Assembly (NCBI GenBank): GCA_900468535.1
Contig: UBTY01000010.1
Coordinates: 46,309-110,308, forward strand
Direction: 5' to 3'
DNA: 64,000 bases
Source of the DNA: Hyphomicrobiales bacterium
GTDB taxonomy: Bacteria > Pseudomonadota > Alphaproteobacteria > Rhizobiales > Rhizobiaceae
The translations under genes and the position numbers were made by a program. Shown here in pieces: positions 8,850-17,799 of the stretch. The stretch's first letter is position 1. Every line of letters begins with the position of its first letter. The notes under the pieces are model-generated. The model was not told the DNA's origin, searched no databases, and worked only from the letters and a program-made list of their open reading frames with translations.

Positions 8850-11800
8850 ATGAATTTCTCCAGATTTTTTGTCGACCGTCCGGTGTTCGCCGGAGTCCTG
8901 TCGGTCCTGATCGTGGTCGCTGGTCTGCTTGGCCTGCGCGCACTGCCGATTTCCGAATATCCCGAGGTCGTTCCGCCATCGATCGTCGTACGCGCCACCT
9001 ATCCGGGTGCAAACCCCGAGGTCATTGCGCAGACGGTCGCAACGCCGCTCGAAGAGCAGATCAACGGCGTCGAGGGCATGCTCTACATGTCCAGCCAGGC
9101 GACCTCAGACGGCGTCATGACGTTGACCGTCACCTTCAAGCTCGGCACCGATCCTGACAAGGCGCAGCAGCTGGTTCAGAACCGCGTCTCGCAGGCCGAG
9201 CCGCGTCTGCCGGAAGAGGTGAAGACCATCGGCATCACGACGGTCAAGAGCTCTCCCGACCTGATGATGGTCGTGAACCTGATCTCGCCTGACAACCGCT
9301 ACGACATCACCTATCTGCGCAACTACGGCGTCCTCAACATCAAGGACCGGCTGGCGCGCATCGATGGCGTCGGCCAGGTACAGGTCTTCGGTTCGGGCGA
9401 CTATTCGATGCGCGTCTGGATCGACCCGCAGAAGGCGGCCGAGCATGGCCTTGCTGCGAGCGACGTCACCAACGCGATCCGCGGTCAGAACGTGCAGGCC
9501 GCAGCCGGCACCATCGGCGCTTCGCCGAGCCTGTCGGGCGTGGACCTGCAGCTGAACGTCAATGCGCAGGGCCGTCTGCAGACGCCTGAGCAGTTCGGCA
9601 ACATCATCGTCAAGACCGGATCGAACGGAGAGATTACCCGCCTGCGCGACGTCGCCCGTATCGAACTCGGCGCTGCCGATTACTCGCTGCGCTCGATCCT
9701 CGACGGCAAGCCGGCGGTCGCCATTCCGGTCTTCCAGTCTCCTGGTTCCAACGCCATCACCATCTCGGACGAAGTCCAGAAGACGATGGAAGAGCTGAAG
9801 ACCGCGATGCCCGATGGCGTCAGCTACGAGATCGTCTATGACACGACGAAATTCGTTCGCTCGTCGATCGAGAAGGTCGTCGACACGCTGCTCGAAGCCA
9901 TCGCGCTCGTCGTCATCGTCGTCATTCTGTTCCTGCAGACATGGCGCGCCTCGATCATCCCGCTGATTGCCGTTCCGGTCTCGATCATCGGCACGTTCGC
10001 GGTGATGTATGTCTTCGGCTTCTCGATCAACGCGCTCAGCTTGTTCGGCCTCGTGCTGGCGATCGGTATCGTGGTGGATGACGCGATCGTCGTCGTCGAG
10101 AACGTCGAACGCAACATCGAGAATGGCCTCAGCCCGCGGGCTGCGACCTACAAGGCCATGAAGGAAGTGTCTGGTCCGATCATCGCGATCGCGCTGGTGC
10201 TCGTCGCGGTCTTCGTACCACTCGCCTTCATCACCGGTCTGTCCGGGCAGTTCTATCGCCAGTTTGCGCTGACGATTGCGATCTCGACGGTCATTTCGGC
10301 CTTCAACTCGCTGACGCTGTCTCCTGCTCTGGCTTCGCTGCTGCTGCAGGACCACCACGCCAAGCGTGACTGGCTGACGCGTGCCATGGACGCGGCCTTT
10401 GGCTGGTTCTTCCGTGGCTTCAACAAGGCCTTCGGCGCTGCCTCTAAGGGCTATGGCAAGGGCGTCGGCGGCCTCGTGTCGCGCAAGAGCATCGTCATGC
10501 TGGTGTATCTGGTACTTGCCGGCGCGACCTATGGCCTCTTCAATGCGGTGCCGGGCGGCTTCGTGCCGGCGCAGGACAAGCAGTATCTGATCGGCTTTGC
10601 CCAGCTGCCGGATGCCGCCAGCCTCGACCGTACGGAAGATGTCATCAAGCGGATGAGCGATATCGCCATGGCCGAGCCTGGTGTCGCACATGCGATTGCC
10701 TTCCCGGGCCTGTCGATCAACGGCTTCACCAACTCCTCAAACGCCGGCATCGTCTTCGTGACGCTGAAGGACTTCGAGGAACGCAAGTCGCCGGCGCTTT
10801 CGGGCGGTGCGATCGCCATGTCCCTGAACCAGAAGTTCGGGGCGATCCAGGATGCCTTCATCGCGATGTTCCCGCCGCCGCCGGTCAACGGTCTCGGCAC
10901 GACGGGCGGCTTCAAGATGCAGCTCGAAGACCGCGCCGGTCTCGGCTATCAGGTGCTCGACGAGGCCAACAAGGCGATGATCGCCAAAGCCTACCAGACG
11001 CCTGAGCTGACGGGCATCTTCTCCGCCTACCAGATCAATGTTCCGCAGCTCTATGCCGATCTCGACCGTGAGAAGGCGGAACAGCTTGGCGTCCCGGTAA
11101 CCGATGTTTTCGAGACGCTGCAGATCTATCTCGGTTCGCTCTATGTCAACGACTTCAACGCCTTCGGCCGCACCTACAGCGTGCGCGTCCAGGCCGATGC
11201 CAAGTTCCGGGCGCAGCCCGAGGATATCGGCAAGCTGAAGGTTCGTTCGGCATCGGGCCAGATGATCCCGCTGTCCGCTCTCCTGAAGGTGAACGCGACA
11301 ACCGGGCCGGAGCGGACCAACCGTTATAACGGTTTCCTCTCCGCCGATATCAACGGCGGTCCTGCTCCGGGCTTCTCCTCCGGCCAGGCTCAGGCAGCGA
11401 TCGAGAAGATCGCCGACGAGACCTTGCCGAAGGGCATCAGCTTCGAATGGACGGATCTTACCTATCAGCAGATCCTGGCGGGCAACTCCGGCGTGGTCGT
11501 CTTCCCGCTGGCGCTGCTGCTCGTCTTCCTGGTGCTCGCTGCTCAGTATGAGAGCCTCGCGCTGCCGATCGCGATCATCATGATCGTGCCGATGGGCGTG
11601 CTGGCGGCGTTGACAGGCGTCTGGCTGACCGGTGGAGACAACAACATCTTCACGCAGATCGGTCTGGTGGTCCTTGTCGGCCTCTCGGCGAAGAACGCGA
11701 TCCTGATCGTGGAATTCGCTCGCGAGCTGGAATTCGAAGGGCGGACTCCGGTTCAGGCGGCCATCGAGGCAAGTCGCCTGCGTCTGCGCCCAATCCTTAT

Positions 11801-12050
11801 GACGTCAATGGCCTTCATCATGGGTGTCGTGCCGCTCGTTCTTTCGACGGGTGCCGGTGCCGAGATGCGTGCAGCCATGGGTGTGGCCGTGTTCTCGGGC
11901 ATGATCGGCGTCACCTTCTTCGGCATCTTCATGACGCCCGTCTTCTACGTGCTGGTTCGCAAATTGTCGGGCAACCGCCCGCTGATCCAGCACACGGAGC
12001 ACGAGCACGACGCAGAGGAAGCCGAAATCATCCGACTCGCTGCCGAGTAA
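8850..12050 (+). CDS. RND multidrug efflux pump (MexF/AcrB-like, HAE1 family)
   Basis: 1066 residues, full length for hydrophobe/amphiphile RND pumps. It opens MNFSRFFVDRPVFAG, typical of the MexF branch. The TM4 proton-relay aspartates are in GIVVDDAIVVVENVERN (D410 and D411). Two large periplasmic loops follow TM1 and TM7, and AKNAILIVEFA marks TM10. It forms the inner-membrane trimer that drives efflux with the proton gradient. ATG 8850 has GGAGAGGG about 7 bases upstream; a longer reading from 8775 is unsupported. A strong terminator follows at 12075-12099, so the operon is hydrolase-like gene, adaptor, pump. Confidence 0.96.
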   Translation: MNFSRFFVDRPVFAGVLSVLIVVAGLLGLRALPISEYPEVVPPSIVVRATYPGANPEVIAQTVATPLEEQINGVEGMLYMSSQATSDGVMTLTVTFKLGTDPDKAQQLVQNRVSQAEPRLPEEVKTIGITTVKSSPDLMMVVNLISPDNRYDITYLRNYGVLNIKDRLARIDGVGQVQVFGSGDYSMRVWIDPQKAAEHGLAASDVTNAIRGQNVQAAAGTIGASPSLSGVDLQLNVNAQGRLQTPEQFGNIIVKTGSNGEITRLRDVARIELGAADYSLRSILDGKPAVAIPVFQSPGSNAITISDEVQKTMEELKTAMPDGVSYEIVYDTTKFVRSSIEKVVDTLLEAIALVVIVVILFLQTWRASIIPLIAVPVSIIGTFAVMYVFGFSINALSLFGLVLAIGIVVDDAIVVVENVERNIENGLSPRAATYKAMKEVSGPIIAIALVLVAVFVPLAFITGLSGQFYRQFALTIAISTVISAFNSLTLSPALASLLLQDHHAKRDWLTRAMDAAFGWFFRGFNKAFGAASKGYGKGVGGLVSRKSIVMLVYLVLAGATYGLFNAVPGGFVPAQDKQYLIGFAQLPDAASLDRTEDVIKRMSDIAMAEPGVAHAIAFPGLSINGFTNSSNAGIVFVTLKDFEERKSPALSGGAIAMSLNQKFGAIQDAFIAMFPPPPVNGLGTTGGFKMQLEDRAGLGYQVLDEANKAMIAKAYQTPELTGIFSAYQINVPQLYADLDREKAEQLGVPVTDVFETLQIYLGSLYVNDFNAFGRTYSVRVQADAKFRAQPEDIGKLKVRSASGQMIPLSALLKVNATTGPERTNRYNGFLSADINGGPAPGFSSGQAQAAIEKIADETLPKGISFEWTDLTYQQILAGNSGVVVFPLALLLVFLVLAAQYESLALPIAIIMIVPMGVLAALTGVWLTGGDNNIFTQIGLVVLVGLSAKNAILIVEFARELEFEGRTPVQAAIEASRLRLRPILMTSMAFIMGVVPLVLSTGAGAEMRAAMGVAVFSGMIGVTFFGIFMTPVFYVLVRKLSGNRPLIQHTEHEHDAEEAEIIRLAAE

Positions 12051-12074
12051 CCCCCACTCAGCGGCGAGACGTGG

Positions 12075-12099
12075 AAAGGCGGAGCATTGCTCCGCCTTT
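12075..12099 (+). terminator. Intrinsic terminator after the RND pump gene
   Basis: An 11-bp perfect stem, AAAGGCGGAGC with GCTCCGCCTTT, has a 3-base loop and is followed by a T-rich stretch (TTGGTTTTT). It starts 25 bases after the pump stop codon. Confidence 0.8.
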
Positions 12100-12235
12100 C
12101 TTGGTTTTTGGTGGTTCTTGCTGTCCCGTCCTGTTGCTGAACCTATGGGGTTGGCGCAAAGCCGTTATCTGGCGACCTTTGCCAAGCCTTACCGGGTTGA
12201 TATTGTGGAGATCTACAAGGGGGGGGCCCTGATAG

Positions 12236-12667
12236 ATGCAATATTCAGATTTAACCGGCGGAGACGAGCTTCTGGCGTGGTTTGGAGAAGTGCCAACATT
12301 CCACGATGCTGAAATTCTTAGCCTATCTCTCAATAGAACCGGGACCAGCGAGTTGATTGTACACGGCTGGGTTATGACCGAGGAGGTTGATCCCGACGGT
12401 TATATCGTGCTGGATAAGCACGCTGTTGTGACGTTTACATTCACCGATATCATGGACCTTCAGTTGGACGGCTTTAGCCGGCAAAACGTTATAGCAGGTC
12501 TTCGCCTGGGGCGGCCGATCGACCGAGGCCGTGCCGGTTATTACGCCTTGCCTGAAGAGGAAGGTGACATCGAAATTGAGTTGCTTCCATGCTACGGATT
12601 GGACGGTTTCATTAGATCGAAGAAGGTGGTCATTTCCTTTGTGCCGGGGCGATTTGAGAAGCAGTGA
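12236..12667 (+). CDS. Imm50-like immunity domain protein (putative)
   Basis: 143 residues. WFGEVPTFHDAEILSLSLNR near the N-terminus resembles the opening of Imm50-family immunity proteins (WFGxWPSFHDAEV), and the remaining alternating beta pattern fits. Imm50 proteins are predicted antitoxins of polymorphic toxins, but no toxin gene is adjacent. The composition is visibly more AT-rich than the flanking efflux genes, consistent with acquisition by transfer. A run of eight G (12219-12226) ten bases before the ATG may act as the ribosome-binding region. The family call is by recognition of one motif and is not certain. Confidence 0.6.
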   Translation: MQYSDLTGGDELLAWFGEVPTFHDAEILSLSLNRTGTSELIVHGWVMTEEVDPDGYIVLDKHAVVTFTFTDIMDLQLDGFSRQNVIAGLRLGRPIDRGRAGYYALPEEEGDIEIELLPCYGLDGFIRSKKVVISFVPGRFEKQ

Positions 12668-12871
12668 CCTACCTCAGGTTTTCGTCTCGTTTCTTTGATA
12701 TTGTCACCAGTTAGCCCCGCCCGGGCCAACTTTTGCCACGTCGATCTGCAGGTTTGTATCCGCGGTCGTTCGGGCGTCGCGCGCGATAAGATACTCAAAC
12801 CACGGGATGACCGTTCCCTTTTCGGCCGCGTCGCGATAAGTGATCTGCGCGCGGTAACAAAGGAGTCGTCC

Positions 12872-13555
12872 GTGGCGAGCTTGAAATCCCGGCTGAGACG
12901 GGAGGCAGACCTTCTTCTGCATCGCGGTACGAAAGCCACCCAGGGGGATTATTCCGTTCGCCGGGCGAGCAGGCCGGTCGCGGTTCAGCGCCTGATTGGT
13001 GCCTTGGGAAATATCATGCTGTCGGACAGCACGCCGATGATGGAGAAGTTCGTCGCCGGCAAGGTGTTCCACCGCCTCCAGGAGCCGGGTGCTGTCGCCA
13101 ACAAGCCTGTCGCGGCCATGCCGCTGGCGACCCAGATGCAGTTTGCACTTCGCCACCTGTCACAAAAAGGGCCGGCCTTCGCTGAAGTCTCGGCCGCGAT
13201 CGGCGATCTCGCCAAGAGCCTGGAATGGGTTGCGAGCAAGACGGGACCATTCGCAAGCCTAAATATCGAGCACACGCATGCACATGCCGTCGTGGCGGGG
13301 GTCTCGGGCGTCGAAGAACGGGACGACGTTGCCCTTGGCCTGACGATCATGGCGCCATACAGCCGTTTCCCTGACCATATCCAGTATCGTTCGAGGGTGT
13401 TTCTCGCGTTGTCGGATTGCGAGTTCTCGTGTGACGACAAGGGTTGGCAGCGCGGATCGGTCGGATCCATCTTCTTCAACGACGCAGGCCATAACGTGGC
13501 GATGCGTTGTACGGCGCGGCCACTCCTCGCGGCATGGTGCCACGTCGAGCGCTGA
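12872..13555 (+). CDS. DMSP-lyase-like cupin protein with degenerate metal site
   Basis: 227 residues with a GTG start at 12872, chosen because AAAGGAG lies 6 bases upstream. The N-terminal 110 residues are helical. The C-terminal cupin reads VALGLTIMAPYSRFPDH (about 153-169), VFLALSDCEF, GSVGSIFFNDAGHNVAMR and PLLAAWCHVE, parallel to the DddL/DddQ/DddW group (YPDHxHxxxExY, then HAMR, then LLALWC). The usual ligands are mostly changed: only H169 of the first motif remains, Glu and Tyr are replaced (Arg and Phe), and the His of HAMR is Val. An HTHAH cluster (134-138) is retained upstream. DMSP cleavage is therefore doubtful; the role is unknown. Confidence 0.6.
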   Translation: MASLKSRLRREADLLLHRGTKATQGDYSVRRASRPVAVQRLIGALGNIMLSDSTPMMEKFVAGKVFHRLQEPGAVANKPVAAMPLATQMQFALRHLSQKGPAFAEVSAAIGDLAKSLEWVASKTGPFASLNIEHTHAHAVVAGVSGVEERDDVALGLTIMAPYSRFPDHIQYRSRVFLALSDCEFSCDDKGWQRGSVGSIFFNDAGHNVAMRCTARPLLAAWCHVER

Positions 13556-13636
13556 GCGGCCGACACGTTCCGGCATCTTCCGTTCACGTAAGGTTCATCT
13601 TCAGGGGTATTTGCTGTTGGGTGAGGAGGTGCTGTC

Positions 13637-13852
13637 ATGACCAAAGCAATTCCGAACTCCACAAAAGTACCACTTGAGGACCACGAAGTCGCACTTTGCC
13701 AACGTGTGTTGCACCGGTTGAGCACAAAAGAAGCGATGAATGCCGGTGATCTCGATGATCTCGCCTGCCTGGTCCTGCATCTTTATCAGGATGGCGTGCG
13801 AAGCGAGGCTGCGCTCGAGTATCTGCTGACGTCTGTCCCGAAACTTGCCTGA
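13637..13852 (+). CDS. Small conserved-looking protein of unknown function
   Basis: 71 residues, predicted mostly helical, with no signal peptide or membrane segment. A strong GAGGAGGT Shine-Dalgarno lies about 8 bases before the ATG, the best evidence that it is translated. The acidic LEDHEVALCQRVLHRL and NAGDLDDLACLVLHLYQDG segments suggest a small helical bundle. It is 81 bases downstream of the cupin gene and could share its transcript. I do not recognise the family. Confidence 0.65.
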   Translation: MTKAIPNSTKVPLEDHEVALCQRVLHRLSTKEAMNAGDLDDLACLVLHLYQDGVRSEAALEYLLTSVPKLA

Positions 13853-14011
13853 TCGGCAGGGGCGTTACGCTATTGTGTACGCAAGCCGAGATCGGCTGAG
13901 CCATCGCTATCAGCCGCTATTTTTCTGTTCCCATGATCCGTCAGATATGCCTTGATGAACGTACGTCGGGCGAAGGGAGTCGCGCCGCGAGCCAAAGCTT
14001 GGAGGAGCGTG

Positions 14012-14995
14012 ATGCACATCGCAGTTGTCGGCGCCGCAGGTATGATCGGGCGAAAGCTCGTTCAGCGCCTTGTTTCGGATGGAAGTCTTGGTGGTCATCC
14101 GTTGACGCGTCTTTCACTCGTCGATGTTGCCGAACCGGAGCGCCCGCAAGGCTTTGCCGGCCGGGTGGATAGCAGCGCGATCGATATTTCCCAACCGGGC
14201 AATGCCACGGCGCTTATTGCGGCCCGGCCCGATGTCATCTTTCATCTCGCGGCGATTGTTTCCGGCGAAGCCGAGCTTGATTTCGAGAAGGGCTACGGCA
14301 TCAATCTTGAAGGCACGCGATCGCTTTTCGAGGCGATCCGACTCGCGCATCTGAAGGACGGCTATCGCCCCTGCGTTGTCTTCACATCGTCCATCGCCGT
14401 CTTCGGAGCACCGTTCCCGGATGTCATTCCCGATGATTTCAATCTCACGCCGTTGACGAGCTACGGGACGCAGAAGGCGATGGGCGAGCTGCTGCTTGCC
14501 GACTACACGCGTCGCGGTTTCCTGGATGGCATCGGCATCCGGTTGCCGACGATCTGCGTGCGGCCAGGCAAGCCTAACAAGGCGGCATCCGGCTTTTTCT
14601 CAGGGATCGTGCGCGAGCCGCTCGCAGGCCAGGCGGCAATCCTTCCTGTTGCGGATACGGTGCGCCACTGGCACGCATCGCCGCGCTCGGCCGTCGGCTT
14701 CCTCATTCATGCTGCCAGCATCGATCTGCAGTTATTGGGTTCGAGACGCAGCCTCACCATGCCGGGGGTCAGCGTCACGGTCGGCGAGCAGATCGAGGCA
14801 CTGCGTCGCGTTGCCGGGGAAAGAGCCGTCGCTCTCATTCGTCGCGAGCCGGACGAGCTGGTGATGAAGATCGTGCAAGGCTGGCCGCAGGCATTCGAGC
14901 CGAAGCGGGCGCTGGAACTCGGGTTCGTCGCCGATCGTTCGTTCGACGACATCATTCGGGTTCATATCGAGGATGAAATGGGAGGAAAGCTCTGA
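14012..14995 (+). CDS. denD: D-erythronate dehydrogenase (DenD-type epimerase-fold enzyme)
   Basis: 327 residues of the extended SDR fold. The NAD-binding GAAGMIG is near residue 8, then HLAAIVSGEAELDFEKGY, which is distinctive for the DenD group. A catalytic Ser lies in FTSSIAVFG, and YGTQK supplies Tyr and Lys. DenD oxidises D-erythronate to 2-oxo-tetronate in four-carbon acid-sugar catabolism. GGAGGAG stands 4 bases before ATG 14012; the longer in-frame reading from 13952 is not supported. The stop codon shares a base with the next dehydrogenase start (TGATG), implying translational coupling. The kinase and aldolase or isomerase partners of the pathway are not in this window. Confidence 0.82.
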   Translation: MHIAVVGAAGMIGRKLVQRLVSDGSLGGHPLTRLSLVDVAEPERPQGFAGRVDSSAIDISQPGNATALIAARPDVIFHLAAIVSGEAELDFEKGYGINLEGTRSLFEAIRLAHLKDGYRPCVVFTSSIAVFGAPFPDVIPDDFNLTPLTSYGTQKAMGELLLADYTRRGFLDGIGIRLPTICVRPGKPNKAASGFFSGIVREPLAGQAAILPVADTVRHWHASPRSAVGFLIHAASIDLQLLGSRRSLTMPGVSVTVGEQIEALRRVAGERAVALIRREPDELVMKIVQGWPQAFEPKRALELGFVADRSFDDIIRVHIEDEMGGKL

Positions 14996-15891
14996 TGGGT
15001 GCCACACCGCATAGTATCGCGTTTCTTGGGACCGGCCTCATGGGAGCGCCGATGGCGCGGCGTCTGCTCGATGCGGGCTTTGCCGTAAGCGTCTGGAACC
15101 GCGATGCCACCAAGGCGCAGGCACTTGCAAAGGACGGGGCAGTCGTCGCCGAAACGCCGGTCCTTGCCACCAAGGGTGCGGCGGTCGTTTTCACGATGCT
15201 CTCGGACGGAAAGGCTGTCGAAGACGTGCTGTTCCTGCAGGGTGTCGCAGAGGCTCTGTCGCCAGATGCAACGGTGGTCGATTGCAGTTCGATAGCGCCG
15301 GCGCAGGCGCGCGATCACGCAGCAAGGCTTGCGGCACGCAGGGTCCGGCATCTCGACGCGCCAGTTTCCGGCGGCGTTGTCGGGGCGGCGGCCGGTACGC
15401 TTGCGATCATGGCGGGAGGAGATGAAAAGGTCGTTGCCGAGCTGGCGGATGTCTTCGCGCCGCTTGGTCGCGTCACGCATGTCGGGCCGAGCGGCACCGG
15501 GCAGCTGGCCAAGCTCGGTAATCAGCAGATCGTGGCCGTTACGATCGGGGCGATTGCCGAGGCGATGATGCTGGTGCAGGCAGGCGGAGGTTCGCCCGAG
15601 GCCTTCAGGCGTGCCATTCGCGGCGGATTTGCCGAGAGCCGGATACTTGACATTCATGGGCAGAGAATGGTCAGCCGGGAGTTCGGCCATGCCGGGCCTT
15701 CGAGGCTTCAGCTGAAGGATCTCAATAATATCCTTGCTGTTGCTCAAGACCTTTCGCTGGTCCTGCCATTGACGGAGGCCGTTCGCGAAGAGTTTGCCGC
15801 GTTCGTCGAGGATGGCGGCGCGGACGTCGATCACAGCGGCTTGCTGTTGCAGCTGGAAAAGCAGAATGCGGGTGGTCGGGGTTCCGCATGA
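14995..15891 (+). CDS. 3-hydroxyisobutyrate-dehydrogenase-family oxidoreductase (beta-hydroxyacid dehydrogenase)
   Basis: 298 residues. The N-terminal Rossmann motif is FLGTGLMGAPMARRLLDAGF, then the substrate-binding DAPVSGGVVGAAAGTLAIMAGG and the catalytic Lys region GQLAKLGNQ, in the order seen in 3-hydroxyisobutyrate, tartronate-semialdehyde and L-threonate dehydrogenases. Coupling to denD (overlapping TGATG) favours an acid-sugar substrate such as a threonate-type C4 acid, but this is inferred from the neighbour. The enzyme is cytosolic and uses NAD(P). Confidence 0.88.
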   Translation: MGATPHSIAFLGTGLMGAPMARRLLDAGFAVSVWNRDATKAQALAKDGAVVAETPVLATKGAAVVFTMLSDGKAVEDVLFLQGVAEALSPDATVVDCSSIAPAQARDHAARLAARRVRHLDAPVSGGVVGAAAGTLAIMAGGDEKVVAELADVFAPLGRVTHVGPSGTGQLAKLGNQQIVAVTIGAIAEAMMLVQAGGGSPEAFRRAIRGGFAESRILDIHGQRMVSREFGHAGPSRLQLKDLNNILAVAQDLSLVLPLTEAVREEFAAFVEDGGADVDHSGLLLQLEKQNAGGRGSA

Positions 15892-16002
15892 GGAGGCGAC
15901 TTGCCAAAATAGCGGCGGTCTCTGCGGCACAATCATTGATGGATTTTTAGTTTGTTCTAATTAATATCTCGCGCGACGGTTGGTTCCGCCAGCTCTGTCG
16001 CA

Positions 16003-17790
16003 GTGGGATTGCATGAGGCTGAGACGGTTTTGGTACCAAACGACACCACACGGTCGGAGCGGGAATTCCGGGATCTCCTGAGACGCCTTGAACTGGCGCT
16101 CGACGCGTCACAGATCGGTGTCTGGGAGCATGATCTGCGGAAAAACGAGATCTCGTGGGATCTGCAGATGCACCGTCTCTACAAGACGGGTTTGACCGGT
16201 GGCAAGGTGTCGACGGCTGTCTGGGCGGACGCAATCCACCCCGACGATCGCGAGCGGGCTGAACAGGACTTCAGCGATGCTGCGGCGCGGAGGGGGCAGT
16301 ATAATTCCGAATTCCGCATCATCTGGCCGAATGGCGAGATCCGCCATATCCGGTCTCGCGCTCATTTCTACATCAGCGACGATGGCGCCCCTTCGTTCAT
16401 CGGTGCGGAATGGGATGTGACGGCCGATGTGCTTCTGACGGACGAGGCCGCGCGGCAGAGGGCGGTCGCGGAGGCGCGTGCACTCGACCTCGAGCAGAGT
16501 GCGGCGCGTGTCGAATACGCCGCCGAGCATGATTATCTCACGGGTCTGCCCAACCGGCGGCTTTTCGACAAGCGGCTGGCGCAGATGGCGGACGATCCTG
16601 ACGTCCTGAAACTCGCAGTGCTGCATCTCGATCTCGATGAGTTCAAGCAGATTAACGACACATACGGGCATGCTGCCGGCGACGTCGTGCTGCGTGCCGC
16701 CGCCACGCGCATCAAGGCTGCCCTGCCGCAAGGCGGGGTCGCCGCCCGGATCGGGGGAGACGAGTTCGTCATTATCCTCGTCAATTTTGGAAGCATCGAC
16801 GAGGTTCGCGACGTTGCCCGGGATCTGCAGCGCCGATTGCGGAAGAAGATACGCTTCGGCCGCGACCAGCTGCAATCCGGTGCGTCGATCGGCGTTTCCT
16901 GGTCTGTCGAGCGCAATGGCGCCAATCTGCTCGCCGAGTCCGACATCGCGCTTTACCAGGCGAAGGCCTCGGGCAGGGACAGGATCGAGTTCTTCACGCA
17001 GCAGCTGAAGGACGACCTTATGGGGCGCCGACGTATTGCCGAAGAGCTGAGGACGGCGCTGACGGAAGGCGAGATCGTGCCGTTCTATCAGCTGCAGGTG
17101 GACGCGCGCACCCGCGAAGTCGTTGGGCTCGAGGCGCTGGCGCGGTGGAAGCATAGGGACAGGGGCCTATTGCTCCCGGGAGAGTTCCTGAAGGTTGCCG
17201 ACGAATACGGCCTGACGGCGGAACTCGACGCCATCATGCTGCGTCGTGTGCTGGAAGACCGGCAGATATGGGAGGGACGCGGCGCACAGGTGCCCCGGAT
17301 CGCGGTCAACATCTCGGGGCAGCGGCTCTATGACCCGCTGCTTTCCAAGGAACTGCTGGCGCTGAACGTACCCCGCAATGCCATCGTCTTCGAACTGATC
17401 GAAACGATCTTTCTCGATGACTGCGATGACGACTTGCTGGAGAGCGTCGACCGGATCAAGCAGATGGGCATCGAGATCGAGATCGATGATTTCGGCTCTG
17501 GTCACGCCTCGCTGATCGGGCTTGTCCGGCTTCGACCAACGCGCCTGAAGATCGATCGCCAGCTGGTCGATACGGTAGATACGTCAGACGAGCAGCGACG
17601 TGTCGTGAAGTCGATCATCGAGATCGCGAAGGCGCTTGGCGTCAAGGTGATTGCCGAGGGCGTCGAGACCGAGAAGCACGCGCAAACACTGGCGCGGCTT
17701 GGCTGCGATGCCCTGCAGGGCTTTGCCCTCGGGAGACCGGCGCCGGCGTCCGAGATCGACAGGATGCTCGAAGCGGCGACCGTCGAATAG
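16003..17790 (+). CDS. PAS-GGDEF-EAL cyclic-di-GMP signalling protein
   Basis: 595 residues from a GTG at 16003 (start uncertain; there is no strong Shine-Dalgarno). Domains in order: a PAS domain (about 25-140, LDASQIGVWEHDLRKNEISW), a GGDEF domain with an intact RIGGDEF motif at about 249-254, and an EAL domain with LEALARW near 377 and EGVETEKHA near 555. Both motifs look intact, so the protein may be bifunctional, or one domain may be regulatory. No membrane segment is seen, so it is probably cytosolic. It stands alone between the dehydrogenase pair and the convergent lpsL gene, nine bases from the lpsL stop. It may influence polysaccharide output, which is inference from context. Confidence 0.93.
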   Translation: MGLHEAETVLVPNDTTRSEREFRDLLRRLELALDASQIGVWEHDLRKNEISWDLQMHRLYKTGLTGGKVSTAVWADAIHPDDRERAEQDFSDAAARRGQYNSEFRIIWPNGEIRHIRSRAHFYISDDGAPSFIGAEWDVTADVLLTDEAARQRAVAEARALDLEQSAARVEYAAEHDYLTGLPNRRLFDKRLAQMADDPDVLKLAVLHLDLDEFKQINDTYGHAAGDVVLRAAATRIKAALPQGGVAARIGGDEFVIILVNFGSIDEVRDVARDLQRRLRKKIRFGRDQLQSGASIGVSWSVERNGANLLAESDIALYQAKASGRDRIEFFTQQLKDDLMGRRRIAEELRTALTEGEIVPFYQLQVDARTREVVGLEALARWKHRDRGLLLPGEFLKVADEYGLTAELDAIMLRRVLEDRQIWEGRGAQVPRIAVNISGQRLYDPLLSKELLALNVPRNAIVFELIETIFLDDCDDDLLESVDRIKQMGIEIEIDDFGSGHASLIGLVRLRPTRLKIDRQLVDTVDTSDEQRRVVKSIIEIAKALGVKVIAEGVETEKHAQTLARLGCDALQGFALGRPAPASEIDRMLEAATVE

Positions 17791-17799
17791 ATCGGTGGT

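Noticed and set aside
9105-10691. 528-codon minus-strand frame opposite the RND pump
   Set aside because: Antisense shadow of a confidently identified gene; composition is typical of reversed high-GC coding sequence.
12118-12312. Small frame before the Imm50-like gene, and possible fusion through the G8 run
   Set aside because: Losing or gaining G residues does not give an open fusion: the frame of the Imm50-like gene has a TGA at 12230. No ribosome-binding site was seen for the upstream frame.
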